A stretch of 64,000 nucleotides of DNA from Alligator mississippiensis (taxonomy: Eukaryota; Chordata; Crocodylia; Alligatoridae), in contig NC_081828.1 of NCBI RefSeq assembly GCF_030867095.1, positions 2,743,001-2,807,000 on the forward strand, in the 5' to 3' direction. How positions within the stretch are numbered: position 1 is the stretch's first letter; each line of letters starts with the position of its first letter. A program made the position numbers and the translations under genes. Below are positions 1 through 12,400 of this stretch, in pieces. The notes below the pieces were generated by a model that had not been told where the DNA came from, did not search any database, and was given only the letters and a program-made list of their open reading frames with translations.

Positions 1-177
1 TTAATCCCTTTTTGCCAAGGAGAAGCCCTACAACCCACTTGAGATTTGCTCTTCCATCCGTTCCACAAAAGCACTTGGTGGTGGGTGAGGCCCTGGGCAA
101 AGAAACATGAAGCCTCGTCTCAGAAGAGCCAGGTGTTCCTCCTTCCTCTGCAAGTTCCCCAAAAACCTCCTATAATT
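1..177 (-). other. IPP: IPP 3' untranslated region (partial)
   Basis: Sequence downstream of the stop continues the last exon and runs off the window edge. No AATAAA hexamer on the minus strand is seen within it, so the poly(A) site lies outside. Confidence 0.75.
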
Positions 178-402
178 TCAGAGCACTGCCACGCCTCCTT
201 CGCAGCGGCTGGTGATCATGTTGGCTATTTCAGTCCAAGTGTCCAGATGAGGGTTATAAACTTCCACGGTGTCGGAGGTTACCGGGGCAGCAAAATCGTG
301 ACTGGAAGCTCGACCTCCTACGGCATACAGAAGTCCGTTTACAGCTACCACGCACACTCCAGCTCTTGGCACCTTCATTGATGCAACTTCAACCCACTTC
401 TC
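178..402 (-). CDS. IPP: IPP coding exon 8 (last Kelch repeat and stop)
   Basis: Acceptor TCTTCAG before 402. The exon reads EKWVEVASMKVPRAGVCVVA and ends SRCEGGVAVL plus stop at 178-180, the same C-terminus as vertebrate IPP. Confidence 0.97.
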   Translation of the reverse strand, partial: EKWVEVASMKVPRAGVCVVAVNGLLYAVGGRASSHDFAAPVTSDTVEVYNPHLDTWTEIANMITSRCEGGVAVL

Positions 403-3400
403 CTGAAGAGAGAGGAAGGGAGGAGAAAATTAAGCAAACAGCTATGAGGTTAACAAGCCCTGACTCCCCAGAGTAAGATTAAGGCTGAAGTATCTAAAAC
501 GACCACTTAGTATAATTTATTACTGTAATCATGTCTGAATCTGTGTCCACAGCACCTTCCATCCTGAAACATCAGAAAGCACTTTACAAAGATGAGCTTG
601 ATCCCTCTGAGAACAAAGTCTGTGGGAAAACTAACAAACAAATTCCCAGGCCACATGCCATGTGTGTGCTTGACACATTCACCACCAAGGGGATTCAGTC
701 ATCCCTGGGATAGCACATCTTTACCACACTGCACAGCAAGGCAGAAAATGAAAATATATCATCCAGTGCAAATTCAGGGGAAATTTAGGGAATAAAAAAT
801 ATAAATACCCCCAAAAGAATTGGGTAACATACCAGTGTTGCCCAGACTACTCTTTACAAAAAGTACCGTAGAAATCATATTTAGTAACAGTAGTCAGCAC
901 CTGTTTTACATCCCATCCAGGAAACAGACCTATGAAAACAGCAGTGATTTCTACGATCACACTGGGACACTGATGCAGTATTTACTGCAGAAGAAAAAGT
1001 GCCACCTACTGTACAATCAGCAACAATCACTCTGGGGATCACTCAGGCTGGTTTTACAATAAATGCCATGCCTCGTTAACTTGCATCTGGGGTAACCTAC
1101 CGGATATTTTATAGTAAAACTGCTTCCCTCTCTCATTTTTAGTAATCTATAATGAATCTATTTACTGCGGGGTGGTGAACTTAAGTTCTCCTGGGTAATT
1201 TTGAGTTTTCTTTTCAAATGCTACATGATTGAGGTTAAATTATTGAAATCAGCTCCCACAATGTCCTCATGGTCAAATTGGGAAAATGCGGCCTCCACTA
1301 CTTCATGGTCTGGTGGCTAGGTAACTGGCTCCCTGGCAGGACCCACAGGGTACTGATTGATGGAACAGAGTCATCAAGGCACATGGTGACCAGTGGCGCC
1401 TCTCGGGGTTTGGTATTCGGACCAGTGCTCTTCAACATGTTCATTAACGATTTGGATTCATGTATTATAAGCAATCTGGCAAAGTTTGCTGACACCAAAC
1501 TATGGGGGAGTGTGGTGACGCCCAAAGACAGGCTGGCAATACAGCATGACCTGGACAGGTTTGTGAAGTGGGCGGACCTCAACCTGATAACGTTTAATAC
1601 AGAGAAACGTAAAGTGATCCACCCAGGCAGAAATAACCCACAATACACTTACAGGCTCAGCAGTGGTAGGCTTGCCAGCACCACAACTGAGTGAGACCTA
1701 GGTGTCATGATTGACAGCAAAATGAACATAAGCCACCAATGCAATGCCGTAGCTGCATGCAGAGCTAACCAAACACTGGCATGCAACCACCAAGGCATCT
1801 TGCGTAAGGCAAAGGATGCCATCCTCCCACTCTACTTGGCCTTGGTGAGACTGCAGCTGGAGTACTGCGTCCAGTTCTGGGTGCCACCCTTTAAGAAGGA
1901 TGTGGAGAAGCTTGAGAGAGACCAGAGGAGGGCCACACATGATTCGAGGCCTCCAGACCAAGAGGCATGAGGAAAGGCTGAAAGACTTGGGACTGTTCAG
2001 CCTGGAGAAGTGAAGACTCGGGGTTGGGGGGGGGGGGGGGGGACGACTTGGTGGCAGCCTCTAAGTATATCAGGGGTGTACATCAGAGTTTGGGGGAGCA
2101 TCTATTCACCAGGGCCCCCCAGGGCAGGATGAGAAACAATGGGCACAAGCTGACTGAAGATCACTTCAGGCTAGACATAAGGAAACCTTCTTTACAAGCC
2201 ATGTGCTGAGGCATTTGAACAGGCTTCCCCCAGAGGTGGTACAGTCACCCACCCTGGCGATCTTCAAAAAACATCATCTGATCCCAGCAGTCTTTCCTGC
2301 CCATGTGCAGGGGGGCTGGACCCGACGATCTGTAAGGTCCCTTCCAGCCCCTATCAACTATGACTCGACAGATCAGCAAGAATCTCAGGTCCCGATAGAA
2401 TAATAGACACTGCTCTCAGGTCCCCGAAACACAGTTTCCATTAAAATTACGGACTGCATGAAGTTTATTTTAAAATGTTGGTCTGAATTCTACTTGTTTT
2501 CCCCACCTATGTAATGTCCAAGATTTAAAACAGTTACAAGGGTAAACTGCCTACTTAACATCTTTATCCATAAAATAACTGAAATTATGTTTCCCAAGTT
2601 CCCTAGCCTACCTCTTCAAAGGAATATCTTTCCACAGTAGCAAGTGCTTCTTGAGTCTCATTCCATCCTCCAACAGAATAGATGCTGTCATTGAGGGCAG
2701 CTACACCAAGGTATGCTCTTCGGGTGCTCATTGGAGGAAGCTCAGACCAGCGTTTGGATCTCGGATCGTAGACTTCAACAGAACACAGTTCTACTTCATT
2801 GCTGATGCCCCCAACAACATATATTCGACCTGGAGAGACAGGATTTCGTCTTATTAAGTCTAACAGTAAAACATGAGACATCATAATGTAACTGCCTGAA
2901 ACCAACAAAGCAAGTTTTGCTTTATATTGCACAATATAGATTTCCTTCTCGTCTTAAAAATTAGCTTAGATCACAGGCCAAGATCCCACAGTTGCCCAGA
3001 AGTAGCCTACAGAAACCACGAATTTCCTGGGTTAAACAATGGATCTTTGGTCAGAGCAGTCACTGACTGATTAAGGGTACAGTGGAAATTTTAGAAGACG
3101 GCAACTCCTTGTATGAATGTTAATAAACATCTGCATTCAGACCTCACATGTGACACATTTGTCTTTTGAAACCTTTTTTTTTTTAAACCACAGACTGCGT
3201 AATATAAAAATGCAGTTACAGCAGCCTTGAAAATACTGGACTACTTATGCACCCTAGGAAAGCTATTTAAAGTCATTGCAAAGGCTAACTGACAGAGAAT
3301 GGAAGAGTTTTCTGAACTGATTTATTAATTATTGTCTCTTAATTATATATTTGTTAGGAGACTGCAGACCTTTATGTACCCCAAATTCTACAGAAGTAAA

Positions 3401-6400
3401 AAAAAGTATTAGAAGGAGAAATGGAAGGGAGAGACCAATACATACATTCACATAACTGACAGCACAAAAATCAAGTCATCTTACAGAGCTGCAAGACAAG
3501 ACAGATGTAGGAATCCATGACTCGAATGCAAACTCTTGGTGCAACAGAGCTGCTCTCAGAACTACTGGTTATACAGCATCAATAAAGTTATGTCCAAGAA
3601 TGCTCACCTTGCACTTCACAACACCCAAAATAGTAGCGTGGCACAGGCATGCTGCCCACCACCTCCCAGCTATTTTCTTCTGGGTCAAATCGTTCAATTG
3701 TGTTGCCAACCTCAGCTCCAACCCATCCTCCTGCAAGCAAAAGCAAACAGGCAGGAAGAGTTAAATGGCACAGAAGTACAGATCAGTTCTCCCCCAGCAC
3801 TGCCCGCTTTTATAGATGTGAACGTGCCCTTGGAACAAAGATTTCCGAGGCAAGATTCAGCGAGTTGTACACTTATACACAAGAGAAATCAACATTCATA
3901 ATGGGATAATACCAAAACCACACAGATTAAATAACTAACTGCAAGAGATTCAGAGTCCAAACAGCACTCAGAGAACATTATTGGAGGTTAATTCCGTATG
4001 ATTCAATACTAACTGCATGTGCCTAGTAGCCAACAAGCCAATCGTAAGGTCAGCAACAGCTACGTTTTAGGGGTGAAACCAATCACCAGCTGGGTTTAGA
4101 GAAGACAATTTGTTATTAACACTGGACAATTACCTGCACTGACTTGTACATGAAACATGTGGAATTGGCTGATTTGAGAGACAAAATACTGAACTCTACA
4201 CATTACTGGTCTGTTTCATTCCTCCCTTGTTCATATCAAGTCTCTTCTATGTTCAAAGTTACACACAATCTGAGTGTTTGTTACTTCTTCGTTACACTTC
4301 AGTGTTTGGTTCAAAAAAAAAAAAAAAAAAAATCGAATTAAGATACACCTCATCTCTCAAGAAGGAAAATTTCGAAGACTCTAGATCCTTTTATACAAGA
4401 CCAGAAGCACTACTGGGTCACAAGCAAACAGGCATTAATTATTTTTAAAAGTATGGCTGGCAGCCTGTGTCAGTTCTTCCTTCTGTATGTTGTTTACTGA
4501 ATGAGAGTAATGATAAAGAATAGGGTAGAGCACACCCGAGTGCTACACCCAACTCTGCAACAGACCTGCTTGGACAAATCATTCCAATCTTCGTCTCCAT
4601 CTTCTCATTTGTGAATTAGATACAAGCACACACCCACATCACAGGAGGTGATAAGGCTGGGTTAATGTTTGCAAGAGAGACTCAGAAAAGTGGAAAGTTT
4701 TACTGCACATTTTGGAATGTTTCTTAAGGAGGAGACTATGACTTGTGCACACACATTTTGGACTTTAACAATGGCTCCAATACATATTATTCCACGAGCT
4801 GACTGTGATGCTTTTCTTGGAAATGAGAACGTGTCTGTACATGCATTCACACAAACTTACATCAGCTGCCAAGGATCTATGGCATTTTAGGAGGGAAAGT
4901 GTGTCATTGAACACGTGGCAGTAGATTTTTAAATCTCATTGTTACAGGATTTTAGCATTAAAAATCCTTAATCTGATTTAATCTAGTGAACTAATGGCTT
5001 TGAAATCAGTTTTACCAGAGGAACTAGAATAGTTACCCAAAGCATATATAGCACCATAGCATGCACACACTCCAAGTCCACACCGAGGATGGTTCATGGA
5101 GGCTACTGTTGTCCACTGCTTAGATACAGGATCATAGCACTCCGTACAGTCAAAAATCATTGAGTCCTTTTCACCTTGAAAGTAAGAGAGAACAAGAAAT
5201 GGTTGTGTTTGAATGGTCTGCAAAAGCAGACATACCAATGCTATTCTGCTTCTGCCACAAGGAAGCTCCTGGGCAGTATCTGAATCTTTGCCCTCAAACT
5301 GCTAGAGTGCAAATGCAACTAAACCAGGGAATTGAATTATCACTGCAAGGCATTTTAAGCAACAATTCCCTCAACCAGCATTCACAGTGAAATATTGCAG
5401 ATTGCAATTCTAAGCGAAGCACTGCATGCTGTGGTATTTTTACTAGTCTTAATAGGACAAAATAGGGATTTTAAGACTATGTTTATTGAATTTAAGCTTC
5501 TTTTCTCTATACATACAAAGTACTGCCACTTCACTCTGTGGCAGAGCCATCCACATTGTCTGCAAAAACAGATGAGAAAAGGAATGTTTCCAACTGTAGT
5601 TTATAGTATATTAAAGTGTTATTCATAACAATTCTGTTAATCTGCCTTTTGTACCTAATGCCATGTACTGGAAGAATGAAAACATAAGAATTCTTGAAGA
5701 CAGTCCTATGGTGTCAAACTGAAGCAACAGCAATAAACAGCCACACATAGAGCAAGTAGTAACTTGCTCCCCAAAAGTACAAACAAAAATCCAGAAGCCA
5801 GACCCAGGTCAGATCTAAGCCTGCAGCACTGGTGCACGTCCAGTTTCTCCCTAGGTTAACGCAGGTTTCACTCAGATTTTCCTGACTGTTAAGGCACCTT
5901 TTTTTTAACCTGTTTTGTTTTTTAGAAAGATGAGATTGCTCATATCAATACCAACAGAATAGCAACAACAAAAAACCTGCACTTCCACAGTGAAAAAATA
6001 TAATGATCATACAATAAGTATCCAACATATGATTAAGAAAATAATATGATACGAGATGTTCCCCAAAATATACTTCAGCATTCAAAAATAAGTCCCAACA
6101 ATGAAAGATGCCAACTCTAAAGCAAATCAGTCTTTCCAAGAATTTTTAGTTGTCCAAATATTTTACATCAGGGGCTGGCAACCCTTAAAAGCCAAGGGGC
6201 AGAGCAATCCAGCTCCAGTCTAGTGCAGGCTGGGTGGCTTCAAGGTGGGTTTATCTGCAGCCATGCCAGGGCTAAACTGCTAGGAGCTGTGCTGTGCAGC
6301 TGCTGCCACTTCTCCCTGGTCCCTTCACTGGAAGCTGCATAGCCTTGGCTCAGTTCCCCACTAGCTGGAAGCTGCACCCAAACTGTAACGGGGTAGGAGG

Positions 6401-9400
6401 GAACAAGGAAAAGTGGCAGCGATGCAGGCACAGTTTCCAGCTGCCCGACTCCAGCACAGCTCCCCGCTGCTCATCCCCAATCCCAGCACAGGTGCAAACA
6501 GAGGCAAAGCATTCTGGCTCCATGGGCTAGACCCAGCTCATAAGCCCTATGTTGCCAACCCCTGCCTTACATCCTGAGGAAAACAAAACCACCGGCTTAT
6601 AGACGCTCATAACTAATGCATTTCTTACCTCCAATAGCATAGACCATTCCGCCTACAACTGCTACTCCGAGCCCACTCCGAGCATGGTGAAGGGAGGACA
6701 CAGTGGTCCAGTACTGACTGAATGTGTCAAAACGCTCCACACAACTGAGGGCTCTGCCATCGCTCCAACGCCCCCCCTGCAATCTTGTATATCCACCTAG
6801 GCAACAGGGAGAGAAAGCATGACGTCAGGAAGTAGTTCTTCCTTTGCAAGGTTCTTCCCACATCTAATGCAGCAGCTCAACTCTTACAAAGTAATCCAGA
6901 GATATCAAAACCTCAGGATTCAATCAACACACCGGTTATTCCCACATATTTAGGAATTCCGAACAACTGCTCTAATAGTAGGATATCAACTCCTCTTAGT
7001 ACAAGCAGCTAATGTACATTATTGTGTGTAACTGCAAGGAAATTTTCCCTTAGATTTACAAAGTGCCTGATGGACCAGTGAGCCTCAGGGTACAAGACAT
7101 CTATTCTTGAATCAACAACATTTGTGTGAAACCTTGGCTAAGTCAATTTATTTCTGGCTCACTGTTCACACCTAAAAAACAAACAAACAATGAATATATT
7201 GCATACTTTGGAGATTTAGGTATAAAGTTTGTAAAACATCTTGGAGACAGAACGAATGAAAAGTTCTAGAAAAGGGCAAAATAATGTTATATGACTTCTG
7301 AACTCAATCTCACGATGGTTCTTCAATTCTTTCATTCTTCCGTTCATTTGCCTGTTCCACTATTAGTAAGAGCTTCTATACTACCTCCATTTCAGAGGAT
7401 GGACATATTAATGAACACTGCAAACAAAAAGTTTAAGTGCAACTCAAAATACAAAAGGCCTGACTTTTCAGCCAGGCCCAAAAATACTCATTTCAAAAAG
7501 GGGAAGAATGACAAATGTAACAGTACAGGGCATAAGCTTCCTGCGTGCATTTTACTTCTGAACAGTGCCGTACTGTTCTATGCTTGGGGCAACTGATTCT
7601 GAAAAATTACTTTAGGCTGCAACACTGCATTCAAGAAAATGAAATATGAATGGATTGATAATACTCTCCAGTTATTTATTCATAGACATTAGGGGCTGGA
7701 AGGGACCTTGGGAGGTCTTTGAGTCCAGCTCCCCTGCCATAGGCAGGAAGTCAGCTGGGATCAAATGATCCCAGCAAGAAAAATATCCAGATTTTTTTTA
7801 AAAGAGTCCAGAGTAGGTGCTTGCACAACCTCGAGGAGGGATGGGGGGGGGGTGTTCCAGACCCTGAACGCGCACAAACTGTAAAGAAAGAGAAATCCAA
7901 TTTTCTCTAGGATTTTTCCAGGGACGGACATTAGACTGATTGGTCTATAGTTCCCCAGGTCATCCCTCCTCCCTTTCTTGAAGATAGGGACCACGTTGAT
8001 CCTTTTCCAGTCTTCCAGGACCTCACCTGGGAGCGATTTACTAATCAACACATTGCTTACAACTGCAATCAGACAATACAGCCCCCATATTGCATACATA
8101 ACATTTAATTATTTTGTCATTTATCTTTTGATACAAGTTTTAAAAGATTTGTACCGCAACACAAAACACCAGTTCACAGATGCATGTGCTTGGTGTCGTT
8201 TTTTCAAAAGGTTCAAGCAACTAGATTCTAACCTACTGCATAAAGGTACTTCCTGGCTTTCCTCCGGGGACGAGCTTTAGAAGTTTGCAGAAAACTGCTG
8301 ACCTTGTTCTCTTTGGGAGACTTAGAGGCTTCACAATATTCTTTCAACAGGGTCTGCAGAGCCACCCGGAGGCTGAAATCTGGAACTCCTTGAAAAAAAA
8401 ATGGAGGAAGAAGAGAAAAATAAAAATATATTTTCAATAAAAACTACAGCCCAGAGGACAGACGCACAAGGCAGCAATTATTCCCAGCCTCTCAGAAAGA
8501 TAGGCTAGTGACAACCAGCCTAACTGGCTCAGGAACCACATGCACAGTCCATATTAATTGAGGAACAACAAGCACACGTACAATACAGGGTGAATTCTGG
8601 CAAACGCACTCCAGTACAAAAGAAACAAATAATACCATCATGTGGACCATTTGCAGTTCCAGAAAAGACATACCAAATGCATGCCAATTAACAAAAAATA
8701 AATGTTCTGGTCGAACTTTCCATAAGGGCCATATGTGACAAATCAAAGAGCCACTTGTGGGTTGGGACATGTAGTCTAAAGTGGACAAGTTAAGACATCT
8801 CTGCAGGCTTAGCACACTTCGGGCCAGAAGTTTCCCAGAAGCTGTTTTGAAATATTAAACACAGGTTCATTTGTATGACTCTTTTAAGTTTGCTTCTTAC
8901 CATATTGCTCCTATTATAAATTCAACCCTGCATGTAAGTCAATCCTACATTTTCAGGTTCAATCTTCAGAAAAGAGACAAACTTATAAATCAGAGCAATT
9001 CAGTGTACTTAGAAACTGGAAAAAGCAAAACACAGCAGTCTTTAACCAAGGGCCACCCCTTCCAAAGTTACCTTCAATGTATTTTAAGAGTCTCTGTGGT
9101 GGTAACAGAGGGAATCGAACTGGCTCCAGCACTTCTACCACATGTTTCTTTCTTCCTCCCAGGTCCTTCAAAATCCACTGCATTGCAGCTGCAAAAACCT
9201 GGTACTCATCCTCTATGCTAAGATCCTCACTTCGCAAGATCTTAATAAGTTGCTCTTTTGTTAAAGCCAGAAATTCCTCACCACTCAGAACTTCCAGGAA
9301 GTGAGCATGGATGTAATTCTCAGTGAATTCCATAAGGTCATGGCAGGCGATATGCTCAGAGAACTGAAAGAGTCCGATACAGTTCAGGGGCTCGATCTGT

Positions 9401-12400
9401 CCCTTTAGAAATTCACAGCAAAGATCCACAACCTCAGTCAGCTGAAGCATGTCTGCTGCTACTATCAGCTCCTGAACATTATTTTCATTAATGTTCACTA
9501 TTCCTGTGGGCAAAGGATGACATGTCAAGCAGGCCATTTTAGATATTAGGATAATGTAGCGTCTTAACTAGCATATTCAACTTGGTTAGAAGTTCTGAAC
9601 AAAATATGCATTTGACTTCCAACAATACAGCCTGTTCACCAATGCAGTAAGGTGCATTAATTTGTCTTTCAGACAAATTAAGACAATTGGTAAATACAAA
9701 CCAAGATCTCTTCTGCTTCAAAGAGAAGTTATTGCTTTTTTGCTGCATGGTTACATTAAGTAACTTATCTACTAACGAACAACATTTTGCTTACTATAAT
9801 CCAGTGACTCTCAACCTGTTTAGGTTCAAGGTACCCCTCTACAACTTTTCTGAATGTCATAGTGTCCCAGTTGAGAACCACTGAAGTAATACAGCAAACA
9901 TCTGACCAGAATACAATGTGTTTAAATCTTTACCCTGCATCCATTTGTTATCACAGACACAGATATAATAAAAGCAGTAAGAAACTAAATACTATTGGCA
10001 GGGCTGAAACCACTTGAAATGAAGCATCCTAATCCCAAACCAAGGAAAAACCCAGCACTCCACAGGCAGTTCTTGGGCAGGGAAGGGGGGAGGAGGGGGC
10101 TGACAAGGTTGGAAAGAGGGTTGTGTTCAGCATAGCGGACCAGCGGTGGGCAGGCCGGACAGAGCTTACCTGCCACTGCAATGGCTCACCCTCTGCTGCA
10201 TTAAGCCTCTCACAGCTGCCACTGATTTGCGTGAAGATTGGGGGCTGCAAAACCTTTAGTTTGGCTGTACAAGGATTAACAAAGTAGGCTGCCACACAAT
10301 AGGGGGCAGGAGGAGAGAGGCTGCAAAGGGAACCTTGCTTCTTTCCCCTCTGTCTGAAGTGCTGCTGGGTGAGCAGGCACTGAGCACAGCCCCCTGTCAC
10401 CTTTACACTACTGCAGCACCCAGACACATCCGCTGCTTTTGACTGCTCCCACCATGCAAAAAAGCAAGCCTAACCACCACTGAAGAACAGGGACAAGGCT
10501 GCTGCATCACTTGGTGCATGTTAACTTTATAAGGAATTCATTCCAGATCAGAAGGAAAACTACTTCTGGGAGAAGGGAGGGGCAAGGCATGGCAAGTTAT
10601 GTCCTTCTCTCCATTAAAAAATAAAAAAATAAGGATGAGAACCACCGCCATAACCATACTTTTATGCTACACCTATAAATGCACATATTGCTTCTTCAAC
10701 AGCAAGCAACAAAAAACACTTCCAACCCTCCTTCCCTCTATTTAAGCCCTGATCCTGAAAGGAATGTGATTTTAATGGCATTATGAATATAATTAAAGTT
10801 ATGGAAAAGTATGAATGAGGAAAAGAGGAAGACAATAGTAATAACCTGTTAAACACAAAGTTACCAATACAGGCAACTTAAAGGTTTGAATTTTTTTTTA
10901 TTTTTTTTTTAAATAGCTATGTTAAATAAAACACAAATAGATATCAGGTAATACTGGATATCCCTCAGCTTAGTGCTCATGACTGACTGCTGACTTAAAG
11001 ACGTGAAAGCAGAAGCAGAAATGTTTCCTGAAATGGCAGAGAGGAGTGTTCCTCCACACTAGGTCAGGGAGGACATGCATTATGAAAGAAAGTATAAGGC
11101 ACTTGCAGCAGAAGCAGCCAGACATGGCTACTATCATTACTGAAGGCCAATATAAAAATAAACAGAGGCCAATTTTAATTGGTCACTACCTTCTTAGTAA
11201 TACATAGATTTATGTGCACAGCATTATGTATGTCCAAAAGTTCAGTGGAAACTCACTTTCATAGTAAGCAAGACATATGACCAAATATCCCCCAGCTACA
11301 AAAGCACCGATTCTGTTGTCATCTTAACAGAACGATGCATGCAGCGCTTAGACAGCAAGTTAACTTTGGAGACCATCTACTTCCCCTCCGAGCCAGCAAT
11401 GCAATGCTTCTCAACCGGGGAGCCACAGAACCGAGTGTCTTGAGACTCTTTCAAGGGTGACACCCAACGTTAGCACTGTTCGGTTTACAAGCATAATTCA
11501 GGAGAACCGAGAGATTTCAAACAGAAATCCATGGCTGTGGTCTTTCTGAGTTTTCTACATTCAAAAAAAAAAAAAAAAAACCTGCTCTATTATTATTCTG
11601 TAGGCCAAAAAAAAGAGTGAAACTAAGTGCCAGTGCTTTCCAAGAGATGCCTTGAGATAACCTTAGGGGGGGAAGGGACTGCAGTCGAGGCCTAATTCCC
11701 TTTGTACTTTTACAAGGATGTTCCCAGCCTAGGTTTAAAGGCTGGCACCCTCAGCTGCAAGGCTCAGCAGAAACAAGAAGGCACCTGAATTATAAAAAAT
11801 GAGGGTTGAAGGGAGCTCAGGAGGTCACATCTAGTCCAACCCCTGCTCCAGGCAGGACCAGCCCCGACTGCATCATCCCAGACATGGTTTTGTCTACCTG
11901 GGTCTTCAAAACCTGCAAGGATGGAGAGTCCACTGCCTCCCTAGGTGACCTTTTCCAGTGTTTTAGTGCTCTCCTAATAAGAAAGTTTTTCCTAATATCC
12001 AACCCAAATTTCCCTTGCTGCAGCTTGAGCCCATTGCTCCTTCTGTCGTCTGCCCCCACTGAGACCAGCCCAGCTCCATCCTCTTTGCAACCCCCCGCAG
12101 GGAGGTGAAGGCTGCTATTCAATCCCCCTCGGTCTTCTCTTCTGCAGACTCAATCAGCCCACTTCCCTCCGCCTCCCCTCACCAGTCAACGTGCCTCAAC
12201 CCCCAAATTACTCTCGTTATGAATTATCCAGTGTGCCCACATCCTTTCTGCAGTGAGGGGCGCACAGCTGGACACCGGACTGCAGATGTGGCCTCCCCAG
12301 TGCAGAATAGAGGGGAAGGATCACTGCCTCGATGTGCTGGCAGCGCTCCTGCCGACGCAGCCCCGGATGCCGGCCGCCTGCCTGCGCTGTAGTCGCCGCC

